Program-made: the position numbers and the translations under genes
NCBI GenBank assembly: GCA_002781745.1
Contig: PFFW01000152.1
Coordinates: forward strand, 1-57,648
Length of the DNA stretch: 57,648 nt
From: Rhodospirillales bacterium CG15_BIG_FIL_POST_REV_8_21_14_020_66_15
Lineage (GTDB): Bacteria > Pseudomonadota > Alphaproteobacteria > Rhodospirillales > Casp-alpha2
Direction: 5' to 3'
Notes under the pieces: generated by a model
Told to the model about the DNA's origin: nothing
Seen by the model: only the letters and a program-made list of their open reading frames with translations
Databases searched by the model: none
Part shown: positions 7,491 through 15,607 of the stretch, piece after piece
Layout of the letters: every line of letters starts with the position of its first letter
Numbering within the stretch: the first letter of the stretch is position 1

Positions 7491-10016
7491 ATGATCAAGA
7501 TGAACCGTCGTAATTTCATGACCTTGGCGGGCGCAAGCGGCGCCGCCTTGGCGACCGGCGTCGGTGCCGGGAAAAAGGCGCTGGCGGGCTCGGTTACGTT
7601 GCAGGCCGGCGGCCGCGATTTCTCGCCCGCGACCGGAAAAGAGAGAAAGGCCATCCCGACTGCGTGCTGGCAATGCGTGACCCGGGATTCGATGATCGGA
7701 TACGTGGAAGACGGCCGCCTGATGAAGCTGGAAGGGCACCCCGACTCCATCCGCACGCGCGGTAAGCTCTGCGCAAAGGGCCAGGCAGGAGTCAACCAAG
7801 TCTATTTTCCGGACCGGATTCTGTATCCGTTGAAACGGGTGGGGAAACGTGGCGAGCACAAATGGAAGAGAATTTCATGGGATGAAGCCCTGGACACCAT
7901 CGCCGGCAAGCTGAAGGAGCTCCGTGACGCCGGCACCCCGGAACTGTTCATGTACCAGTACGGGCGCCACAAGGCGTCCCAGAGTGCAACCATGCATGAC
8001 TTCATGGACGCCTATGGCACGGGGACGATCGGCAATCACACGTCGGTGTGCGAAGCCTCCAAATGGGTCGGCCAGGAAAGTCTCTGGGGCGGCATGTACG
8101 ACAATTGGGATTACGACAATACCGATTTCGTCGTGATATTCGGCTCCAACAACTTCGAAACCCACACCAACCACATCCCGACGGCGCAACGCCTGGTGAG
8201 GGCAAAGGTCGACCGCGGGGTGCCGATCTACACCTTCGATGTACGGCTGACCAACACGGCCGCCCAGTCGACGGAATGGCTGCCTTTGAAGCCGGCCACC
8301 GACGGCGCGGTGATCATGGCGATGCTCAACGTGATCATGAACGAGGGTCTGTTCCGCAGGGAACATCTCAAGTTCATGCGGGTCACCGGGTCTTATTCGG
8401 CGACCGAAGCGGAGAAGATCGCCGCGATCAAGGAGCAGGTGGCCAAGTTCACCCCCGAATTCGCGGAAAAGGAAAGCGGTGTGCCGGCGGACAAGATCCG
8501 GGAAATCGCCCGCGGCTTCGCCAAGGCGAAATCGGCCTGCGTCGTCACCTACCGCGGCGCCGTCAAGCATTACTACGGCGCGGATACGGAACGTGGCGCC
8601 ATGCTGCTTGCCGCCGTCACCAACAACCTGGACCGTCCCGGTGGGCGGTGCATGGGCGTCGGCGCCGGATGGAAGCATCCCAAGTCGGAGAAGGCCAAGG
8701 TGCACAAGGCTTTGCACATCAAGGACGGCTTTCCCGGTGAAGTCGCCTTCCCGACCCATCATGTCAGCCACCAGGTCTGGCCCATGATCAAGGACGGGCA
8801 TCACGGGCGGCCCAAGGTCTACTGGTGGAGCTGTTACAATCCCGGCTTCATCAACGGCGACAACAAGGGCGTCCAGGCCCTCATGGCGGACGAGAACATG
8901 GTGCCGTTTCAGATTTGCACCACGATCGTCTATGACGAATCATCGCAATACGCCGATATCATCCTGCCCGACGTCACATATCTGGAGCGTTGGGACTGGG
9001 AGGACATGGTCTCGCCGACCCAGGTCGCCGAGTATTATATTCGCCAACCACTGATCAAACCTCTGGGCGAAGCCCGCTGTCAGGGCGACGTCTGGCCGGA
9101 ACTGGCGAAGCGGATCGGCTTCAACTTGGCATGGTCAGGCAAGGAGGACTTTGTCCGGCAGTCTTGCGAGATGACTCCGAAAATCAAGGAGGCCGGCGGT
9201 TTCGAATACATGAAGAAGCACGGCGTCTGGCACGATCCCAACGACAAGGGAAATTACGGTTTCTACGAAAGGAAAGTCGACGTCTCCGGGGACGGGGTCA
9301 TCCTCGACAAGGAAACCGGCGTCTACTGGAACTGGAAGAAGGCGGGGGTCGCCAGCGAGGCCGAGGCAGTGAAGGTCGGCTATCTGGGCACCAAAGGGGC
9401 CAAGAAGGCCTATGTCGCCCAGGATATCGACGGCACGCCTTACCTGGCCTATCCGCCGAACACCAAGTTCACCAAGGCCGGGTATCTGGACTTCTATTCC
9501 GATAATTTCGCCTCCAAGGGGCTGCCGGCGTTCCCGACCTATACACCGGTTCCCGAACACCAGAAAATGGCGAACGACGAGTTGATCATGACCACCTACA
9601 AGGTCGCCGTGCACACCCATTCCCGCACGGCGCACTGCAAGTGGCTGGCGGAGATCAAGCACGACAATCCCGCCTGGATCAACCCGAAGACGGCCGCCGA
9701 GCGCGGCATCAAGGACGGGGACCCGATCAGGGTGACCAGCACCGTCGGCGAATTCGAAACCACCGCCTACGTCACGGAAGGGATCGTTCCGGGGGTCATC
9801 GCCATTTCCCACCATCTGGGGCGCCAGCATTCCGGCGTCTACGGTTCGGGCAAGGTTTCGCCGCTCGATGGTGGGGCCGGAACGGACCCCGACATCAAGA
9901 ACATGTGGTGGAAGAAACACGGCGTCCATCCCAACGTCGCGATGCCCAACTGGTCCGATCCCATCGGCGGATCACAACGATGGTTCGACACGCCGGTCAA
10001 GGTCGTCAGGGTCTAG
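7491..10016 (+). CDS. Tat-exported molybdopterin oxidoreductase, catalytic subunit (Arr/Arx/Ttr-like, substrate unknown)
   Basis: An 841-residue periplasmic bis-MGD enzyme. It opens with a Tat signal (NRRNFMTLAG). The FeS motif reads C59-X2-C62-X3-D66-X27-C94, the ArrA spacing with Asp in place of the third Cys. The probable molybdenum ligand is Cys187 in NHTSVCEAS. Molybdopterin-binding segments follow (FVVIFGSNN, PDVTYLERWDWED, GDPIRVTSTVG). Where ArrA has RGRY and ArxA has GRGWG (from memory), this protein has YGRHK (157-161), so it belongs to neither clade by that criterion. The genes around it resemble the arsenic systems, but tetrathionate-, selenate- or antimonate-type chemistry cannot be excluded. 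ATG 7491 has GAGGAA at proper spacing; ATG 7476 is an alternative. Confidence 0.92.
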   Translation: MIKMNRRNFMTLAGASGAALATGVGAGKKALAGSVTLQAGGRDFSPATGKERKAIPTACWQCVTRDSMIGYVEDGRLMKLEGHPDSIRTRGKLCAKGQAGVNQVYFPDRILYPLKRVGKRGEHKWKRISWDEALDTIAGKLKELRDAGTPELFMYQYGRHKASQSATMHDFMDAYGTGTIGNHTSVCEASKWVGQESLWGGMYDNWDYDNTDFVVIFGSNNFETHTNHIPTAQRLVRAKVDRGVPIYTFDVRLTNTAAQSTEWLPLKPATDGAVIMAMLNVIMNEGLFRREHLKFMRVTGSYSATEAEKIAAIKEQVAKFTPEFAEKESGVPADKIREIARGFAKAKSACVVTYRGAVKHYYGADTERGAMLLAAVTNNLDRPGGRCMGVGAGWKHPKSEKAKVHKALHIKDGFPGEVAFPTHHVSHQVWPMIKDGHHGRPKVYWWSCYNPGFINGDNKGVQALMADENMVPFQICTTIVYDESSQYADIILPDVTYLERWDWEDMVSPTQVAEYYIRQPLIKPLGEARCQGDVWPELAKRIGFNLAWSGKEDFVRQSCEMTPKIKEAGGFEYMKKHGVWHDPNDKGNYGFYERKVDVSGDGVILDKETGVYWNWKKAGVASEAEAVKVGYLGTKGAKKAYVAQDIDGTPYLAYPPNTKFTKAGYLDFYSDNFASKGLPAFPTYTPVPEHQKMANDELIMTTYKVAVHTHSRTAHCKWLAEIKHDNPAWINPKTAAERGIKDGDPIRVTSTVGEFETTAYVTEGIVPGVIAISHHLGRQHSGVYGSGKVSPLDGGAGTDPDIKNMWWKKHGVHPNVAMPNWSDPIGGSQRWFDTPVKVVRV

Positions 10017-10047
10017 GCTTCGAACCGACAGTCAAAGGAGAAAGACG

Positions 10048-10695
10048 ATGAAGACCGCCCGGAAGGATATGGCAGAAATGGCGACAGCCCGCGCCGACGT
10101 CTACGGCTTGCTGGCCGAAGTCTTCCGGGCGGAACCATCGGAATCGTTTTTATCCTGCCTACAGGGACCGGAATTCTCACAAGCGCTGACGGCCCTGGGC
10201 AGTTCGCCGGAGGCGATTTTCGGCGATCTTGCCGACCGGCAACTTGCCGAGGAACTGGCCCTCGACTTCACCCGGTTGTTCGTCGGACCGGGGCCTCGCC
10301 TCTCTCCCCACGAATCCCTGCATGTGGAAACTCCCTGCGGTGGGAACGATTTCTGGGGAGTGGAGACCGTGGAGGTAAAGAAATTCATGGAAGGCGCGGG
10401 GTTGACGTTGGACGACTCGTTCACCGGCATGCCCGACCATATTTCTGCCGAACTGGAGTTCATGCAGCGACTGGCTATCCAAGAGGCGGCGTATTGGACG
10501 GACGGCGACAAGGAATCGGCCCGCGGCGCGATGGCCGTTCAGCGCCGGTTTCTGGACGAGCACCTGTCGCGTTGGTTGCCCCGGTTCTGCGACAAGGTCG
10601 CCGCGCGGGCGGAACAGCCGTTCTTCCGGGAAATGGCGAAACTGACCAAGGCGTTCGTCGGTTTCGAGCGGGACACGCTGTGCGCCGCCGGATGA
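10048..10695 (+). CDS. TorD-family molybdoenzyme chaperone
   Basis: A 215-residue all-helical cytoplasmic protein with the TorD/DmsD signature: an acidic helix LALDFTRLFVGPGP followed by PHESLHVE. These chaperones bind the Tat leader of the catalytic subunit and hold it for cofactor insertion. It begins 31 bases after the molybdoenzyme stop with AAAGGAG in front of the ATG, and closes the operon. Its length is normal for the family. It probably serves the catalytic subunit and possibly the Tat-targeted ferredoxin. Confidence 0.9.
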   Translation: MKTARKDMAEMATARADVYGLLAEVFRAEPSESFLSCLQGPEFSQALTALGSSPEAIFGDLADRQLAEELALDFTRLFVGPGPRLSPHESLHVETPCGGNDFWGVETVEVKKFMEGAGLTLDDSFTGMPDHISAELEFMQRLAIQEAAYWTDGDKESARGAMAVQRRFLDEHLSRWLPRFCDKVAARAEQPFFREMAKLTKAFVGFERDTLCAAG

Positions 10696-11123
10696 TCCGG
10701 TAGGGAGCGTTTTGTGCGAAGCCGTCGATCTCAATCGGCGCTTCCGAACCGATCGCGTGGCCCGTACGACGAGGCCGGATTTCCGTTAGGCCTGCCATCT
10801 TGATAGGGAAACGGCTGAGATTCGTTCTCCGAAATTCCGGAGCTACCCGGAGAACCGTCCGGTACTGCGGCTTGATATCGTCCACCCTCCGACCCGGCAC
10901 ATACGCCGGGCCGGCCTTGCCGTCAGACCATCTGAGATTTCGTGACCCGCACTGGATCCGCGGTTGCTCCAGGTCAATTCGGACAAAGCATGCGCATATA
11001 TACTGTGTCCGGGTTCTGCCCGCGCGGACAGGCATGCTGACGTAGAAACGCCTAACGTCTTCGGGGTGCGAAACGTTAGGGCTGTGTCGTTGAACCACGG
11101 CCATTCGATCGAATGGATATATC
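10696..11123. promoter_or_regulatory. Intergenic region with a strong hairpin before the ABC exporter operon
   Basis: No convincing gene in 428 bases. The clear structure is an inverted repeat CCTAACGT...ACGTTAGG (11051-11058 and 11073-11080) whose arms extend inward by TTCG/CGAA with one bulged base, giving a 12-bp stem over a 5-base loop. No T-run follows, so an operator or mRNA leader structure is more likely than a terminator. TATACT at 10999-11004 is a possible -10 element without a good -35. Confidence 0.45.
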
Positions 11124-12293
11124 ATGAAACGAATGCGACTTCTGCAAATCGGCATTGCGGCGCTAGCCGCCGTGGCTGTTGGTAGCGGGCTTTGGGCCGC
11201 TTGGTTGAGGCCGGTGGAGGTCCGGGTCGCCAAGGTCCGGCACGACGTGCCGATCCAGGTATTCGGCCTCGGCACGGTCGAGGCGCAGGTCACTTCGCAG
11301 ATCGGGTTCGAGACGCCGGGCACGCTTGTCGAACTGCACGCCGACCACGGCGACACGGTTGAGGCAGGAACGTTGCTGGCGCGGCTTGACGACCGTGAGC
11401 AGGAAGCCCGCGCCGCGCAGGCGCGCGCCGCCGTGACCCAGGCAGAAGCCACGGTCGAACAGGCGACGGCGAACGTCGCGCGCGCGACGGCGGTACTCAA
11501 GGAAAAACTGCTGACGAACCGGCGCCGCCAGGAACTGGTCGAGCGGGGAACGACGTCGCAACAGGTCGCCGACGAGGCGCAGGCCGCCGCCGACGTGGCG
11601 AAGGCGGACGTTGCCCAGGCGCAAAGCGCCGTCGGCGTGGCGCGGGCCAATCTGGAACAGGTTGGCGCGGCGCTGGTCCTGGAAGAGGTGCGGCTCGCCA
11701 AATACCGGCTGAATGCGCCCTATGACGGCATCGTCATCAAACGGCACCGCGAGTTGGGCTCGGCGCTCACCGCAAACGAACCGGTCTTCACCGTTGTCGA
11801 CCCCAAGACGGTCTGGGCGCTTGCCTACATTGACGAGGCGCGCGCCGGGGCAATCCAGGTCGGTCAGCCGGCCCAGGTCATCCGCCGTTCGGCGCCCGAC
11901 CGCCCCATCCCGGCGACGGTCGCGCGCATCGACATCGAAAGCGACCGCGTCAATGAGGAATACCGGATCTACGTCCGCTGCGGCGGCTGCCCGCTGGCCT
12001 TTCACCTTGGCGAACAGGCCGAGGTCAAGATCAAGGTCGCGACCCTACCGGCGGCGATCCTTCTAAAGGTCAACGCCCTGACGAACGTCAAGGGGCAACG
12101 GGCGACGGCCTGGGCGGTCGAGGACGGCCGGCTCCGCAAGCTGGATGTGGCGCTCGGCCACCGCACCCTCGACGGCCGCGTCGAGATCGTCGGCGACCTG
12201 CCGCAGGGAATGCAACTCGTCGAGGGACCGACCGCAGGGCTCAAGGAAGGGCGTAAGGTTAAGATCGTGCCTTCCGGAAAGGCGGGAACGTGA
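11124..12293 (+). CDS. HlyD/DevB-type periplasmic adaptor of an ABC exporter
   Basis: A 389-residue membrane-fusion protein. One N-terminal membrane anchor (about 7-27), a lipoyl-like half (GTLVELHADHGDTVEAG), a long coiled coil rich in Ala, Gln and Glu (about 85-190), the second lipoyl half (YDGIVIKRHRELG) and a beta-barrel domain. With the next two genes it forms a DevBCA/MacAB-like exporter: the adaptor bridges the inner-membrane pump to an outer-membrane channel, which is not encoded here. Its stop overlaps the permease start by 4 bases. The substrate is unknown; the neighbourhood suggests metal or oxidative stress (inference). Confidence 0.88.
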   Translation: MKRMRLLQIGIAALAAVAVGSGLWAAWLRPVEVRVAKVRHDVPIQVFGLGTVEAQVTSQIGFETPGTLVELHADHGDTVEAGTLLARLDDREQEARAAQARAAVTQAEATVEQATANVARATAVLKEKLLTNRRRQELVERGTTSQQVADEAQAAADVAKADVAQAQSAVGVARANLEQVGAALVLEEVRLAKYRLNAPYDGIVIKRHRELGSALTANEPVFTVVDPKTVWALAYIDEARAGAIQVGQPAQVIRRSAPDRPIPATVARIDIESDRVNEEYRIYVRCGGCPLAFHLGEQAEVKIKVATLPAAILLKVNALTNVKGQRATAWAVEDGRLRKLDVALGHRTLDGRVEIVGDLPQGMQLVEGPTAGLKEGRKVKIVPSGKAGT

Positions 12294-13426
12294 ACCTCGC
12301 CTGGCGCGATATCCGCCACAAGCTGGGGCGCTTCGTGCTGACATGCCTTGGCCTGAGTCTGTTGATGGCGGTGGTAATCACCATGGCCGCCATGAACAGG
12401 GGGCAGATCGAGGATGCCACCGCGTTGGTGCGGTCGATCGGCGCCGATCTGTGGGTCGTCGAATCGGGAACCCACGGGCCGTTCTCCGAATCGTCGCGCA
12501 TCCCAGGCGATACCCGGGAAATGATCATGCGGATGGAGAGTGTCGAACAGGCCGGGGCGATCACGTTGCAGACCGTCCAGGCCGCGCATGCCGGCCGCAA
12601 GCTGCGGCTGCAGGTCGTCGGTTTCGAACCGGGGCGGCTTGGTGAACCGGTCAAGCTGATCGCCGGCCGCCCGATCACGCGCAGCCATTTCGAGTTGATC
12701 GCCGACAAGCAGACCCGTTTGCAATTGGGCGAAACGGTTCGCCTGGGACGGGATGATTTCACCGTCGTCGGCGTGACGTCGGGAATCGTGACGCTGTCCG
12801 GCGATTCGATCGTCTTCATGTCGCTTAAGGACGCCCAGGATTTGCAGTTCCAGCAAGCCCCACCTTCGGCGCGGCGCGACGCTGCGCGGGGGCAGCAACG
12901 AAGTCCGGTCGACCTGGTCAACGCGGTGGTTGCGCGGGCTTCGCCCTGGGTCTCGACGGACGAGGTTGCGGAGACCATCCGTCGTTGGAAGCACCTATCC
13001 GTCCTGACGGACGAGGAGCAGAATCAGCTTCTGACCCGAACGGTCATCGAGCGTGCGCGAAAGCAACTTGGCACCTACATGGCGATCCTGACGGTCGTAT
13101 CCGCCGTCATCATCGCGCTCATCATCTACACGATGACGATGGAAAAGATTCGCGAGATCGCGATGCTCAAGCTGATCGGAGCACCGGACCGCACGATCGT
13201 CGGGCTCATCCTCCAGCAGGCCCTTTTGATGGGCGCGCTCAGCTTCGGTGCCGGGACGGCCCTCGTTTATACCTTGGCACAGGGGTTGTTCGTTCGCAGG
13301 CTTGTCGTGCTCCCCACGGATATCGCAATGCTGTTCGGCGTGGTTGTATTGGTGTGTCTGGTCGCCAGCCTGCTCGGCGTGCGCGCCGCCCTGCGCGTCG
13401 ACCCGGCGCGCGCGTTGACGGGGTGA
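12290..13426 (+). CDS. DevC/FtsX-type ABC exporter permease
   Basis: A 378-residue permease of the FtsX/MacB fold. It has an N-terminal membrane helix (about 17-35), a large periplasmic domain of about 220 residues, and three C-terminal membrane helices near 265-285, 306-335 and 340-370. The segment TMEKIREIAMLKLIGAP is the coupling helix typical of the family. Start and stop overlap or abut its neighbours, so adaptor, permease and ATPase are one transcription unit. Confidence 0.88.
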   Translation: MNLAWRDIRHKLGRFVLTCLGLSLLMAVVITMAAMNRGQIEDATALVRSIGADLWVVESGTHGPFSESSRIPGDTREMIMRMESVEQAGAITLQTVQAAHAGRKLRLQVVGFEPGRLGEPVKLIAGRPITRSHFELIADKQTRLQLGETVRLGRDDFTVVGVTSGIVTLSGDSIVFMSLKDAQDLQFQQAPPSARRDAARGQQRSPVDLVNAVVARASPWVSTDEVAETIRRWKHLSVLTDEEQNQLLTRTVIERARKQLGTYMAILTVVSAVIIALIIYTMTMEKIREIAMLKLIGAPDRTIVGLILQQALLMGALSFGAGTALVYTLAQGLFVRRLVVLPTDIAMLFGVVVLVCLVASLLGVRAALRVDPARALTG

Positions 13427-13430
13427 CGGC

Positions 13431-14165
13431 ATGGATATCTCGCCGGCCACCCGTCCTCTCGTTGAGATCAAGGGCATCTGCAAGCACTTCGGCGAGGGTC
13501 CGACGCGCGTCGATGCCCTTCGCGACGTCACCATGACCCTTTGGTCGGGGGAAGTCGTCGGCCTGCTTGGACCTTCGGGCTCCGGCAAGACCACGCTGCT
13601 CAACGCGATCGGCGCCATCATCGAACCGAACGGCGGCTGGATGAAACTCGACGGCGAGGTGGTCTACGACAACCGCTGGCTCCGGTCCGACCTTCGCCGC
13701 CTGAGGCTGGAAAAGATCGGCTTCATTTTCCAGACCCACAATCTGCTGCCGTTTCTCAACGCGACGGACAATGTTGCAGTTGTTCTCCAATTGGCGGGCC
13801 GTCCGCGGGAAGAATGCATTCGGCGATCGGTCGAATTGCTCGAATACCTCGAAGTCGGGCACCGCAAAGATTCCATGCCGTCCCAACTGTCGGGCGGCGA
13901 AGCGCAACGGGTCGCCATCGCCCGGGCGCTGGCCAACCGGCCGCGCATCATCCTGGCCGACGAGCCGACCGCCGCCCTGGACTCCGTGCGGGCCGAAATT
14001 GTCATGGACCTGTTGCGCAAGCTCGCGGTCGAGCAACAGGCGACGATCATCGCGGTAACGCACGACGATAAGATTTTCGGCCGCTTCGATCGCATCTTCA
14101 AGCTCCGTGATGGCCGTTTGGAGGACGACGGGAAAGCGGCCGAACCCGACGTCGTGAGTCCGTAG
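13431..14165 (+). CDS. ABC exporter ATPase (DevA/LolD/MacB type)
   Basis: A 244-residue ATP-binding subunit: Walker A GPSGSGKTT, Q-loop FQTHNLLPF, signature LSGGEAQRV, Walker B IILADEPT, D-loop ALD and switch His in VTHDD. It starts 4 bases after the permease stop. It powers the adaptor-permease pair upstream. The cargo cannot be deduced from sequence alone. Confidence 0.92.
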   Translation: MDISPATRPLVEIKGICKHFGEGPTRVDALRDVTMTLWSGEVVGLLGPSGSGKTTLLNAIGAIIEPNGGWMKLDGEVVYDNRWLRSDLRRLRLEKIGFIFQTHNLLPFLNATDNVAVVLQLAGRPREECIRRSVELLEYLEVGHRKDSMPSQLSGGEAQRVAIARALANRPRIILADEPTAALDSVRAEIVMDLLRKLAVEQQATIIAVTHDDKIFGRFDRIFKLRDGRLEDDGKAAEPDVVSP

Positions 14166-14324
14166 GACACGAACCCGAACGAATATCCGAGACAATCTTG
14201 GATCCCGGAATTGGCTCGATACGATCGCCGGATTTTCCAGTCGACGCCCAGGGCACATGTGGATAGGCTCGCGCGCACTTTCGCGTATCTGCGTCCTGGA
14301 CCGCGATTCTATCGAGGGCAAACG

Positions 14325-15560
14325 ATGAACGACACGGGAAAACTGGAAGGCGGTTCTGACCCGCAGGGACGGCAGTCCGTTGCCGCCGTATTCCTGACGT
14401 TTCTTCAACTTGGGTTCACGTCGTTCGGCGGACCGGTCGCGCACCTGGGATATTTCCGCGAAGCCTTCGTGGTGCGCCGCCGGTGGATCGACGAGAAGGC
14501 TTATGCCGACCTGGTCGCCCTGTGCCAGTTCCTGCCCGGCCCGGCGTCCAGCCAGGTAGGCATCGGTATCGGCCTCGCGAAGGCCGGCTTGCCCGGTGCC
14601 CTCGCGGCCTGGGTCGCCTTCACCATGCCGTCGGCGTTCGCCCTGATCCTGTTCGGCTACGGCGTCGTCGCGTTTCAGGATGTGATGCCTGCGGGCCTGC
14701 TGCACGGTCTCAAGGTCGTCGCCGTGGCCGTGGTCGCGCAGGCCGTCTGGGGAATGGCGCGAAGCCTAACGCCGGACGCGCCGCGTATCACCATGGCGGT
14801 GCTCGCAGCGGCGGCCGTCCTGGCCGTCCCAACGCCTCTGATGCAGGTTGCCGTGATTGCCGCCGGCGGGGTCACCGGCCTGATGTGGCTGCGAGCGGAA
14901 ACGGATTCCCGCCACGTCGCCCTGGGCGTCAAGCTGAGTCGTGGGTTAGCGGCGGCCTGCCTGATCGTGTTCTTCGCTTTGCTGGTCGGCCTGCCGATCC
15001 TGGTCGAGGCCCATCCGTCCCAGACGATGGCCATGATCGACGGCTTCTTCCGTTCCGGTTCCCTGGTGTTCGGGGGCGGCCACGTGGTCTTGCCGCTGCT
15101 GCAATCCGAGGTGGTGCCGCCCGGCTGGGTGACGAACGATGCGTTCCTCGCCGGCTACGGCGCCGCGCAGGCGGTGCCCGGCCCCCTGTTCACCTTCGCG
15201 GCCTACCTGGGCGTGGTCTTCGGACCGGTGCCCAACGGCTGGGCTGGCGGATTGATCTGTCTGGTCGCGATCTTCGCCCCGTCGTTTCTTCTGGTCATCG
15301 GCACGCTGCCGTTCTGGGATGTCCTGCGGCGGGACCGGCGCGTGCAAAAGGCGCTGCTTGGCGTGAACGCGGCGGTTGTCGGGCTTTTGCTCGCGGCCTT
15401 GTATCGTCCGGTATGGACCAGCGGCATCCTCGCCCCCATGGATTTCGCCCTGGCACTGGGCGCATTCACTTTGCTGGTGTTCTGGAAGCTGCCGCCCTGG
15501 CTGGTCGTCGTCATGAGTGCCTTCGGCGGGTGGGGTGTGCAGATATTCACGGGAACATGA
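14325..15560 (+). CDS. chrA: Chromate transporter ChrA
   Basis: A 411-residue two-domain CHR-family membrane protein. Both halves carry the family marks: FTSFGGPVAHLGYFRE with QFLPGPASSQVG in the first, and SLVFGGGHVVLPLL with AQAVPGPLFTFAAYLG in the second. ChrA exports chromate by proton-coupled efflux. The ATG at 14325 has GAGGGC ahead of it. It follows the ABC exporter by 160 bases and converges on arsJ, so it may be its own unit or the last gene of the exporter operon. It fits an oxyanion-stress island. Confidence 0.92.
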   Translation: MNDTGKLEGGSDPQGRQSVAAVFLTFLQLGFTSFGGPVAHLGYFREAFVVRRRWIDEKAYADLVALCQFLPGPASSQVGIGIGLAKAGLPGALAAWVAFTMPSAFALILFGYGVVAFQDVMPAGLLHGLKVVAVAVVAQAVWGMARSLTPDAPRITMAVLAAAAVLAVPTPLMQVAVIAAGGVTGLMWLRAETDSRHVALGVKLSRGLAAACLIVFFALLVGLPILVEAHPSQTMAMIDGFFRSGSLVFGGGHVVLPLLQSEVVPPGWVTNDAFLAGYGAAQAVPGPLFTFAAYLGVVFGPVPNGWAGGLICLVAIFAPSFLLVIGTLPFWDVLRRDRRVQKALLGVNAAVVGLLLAALYRPVWTSGILAPMDFALALGAFTLLVFWKLPPWLVVVMSAFGGWGVQIFTGT

Positions 15561-15607
15561 ACAGCCAAGCGCGGACGCCCGCACCCTGTCCGTGCCGCCA
15601 CGCCGCT

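Noticed and set aside
6576-7859. A 427-codon minus-strand frame over the ferredoxin and molybdoenzyme start
   Set aside because: Shadow of the Fe-S subunit with its regular cysteine codons; no independent signal.
7491-10016. Calling the enzyme ArrA or ArxA outright
   Set aside because: Neither signature motif is present and the FeS motif differs; context alone is not enough.
10800-11045. An 81-codon plus-strand frame before the ABC exporter
   Set aside because: Arg/Cys-rich translation, no start signals, no recognisable domain.
13239-14705. A 488-codon open frame on the minus strand across the ABC ATPase and chrA start
   Set aside because: Antisense to genes with unmistakable Walker and CHR motifs; no recognisable domain.
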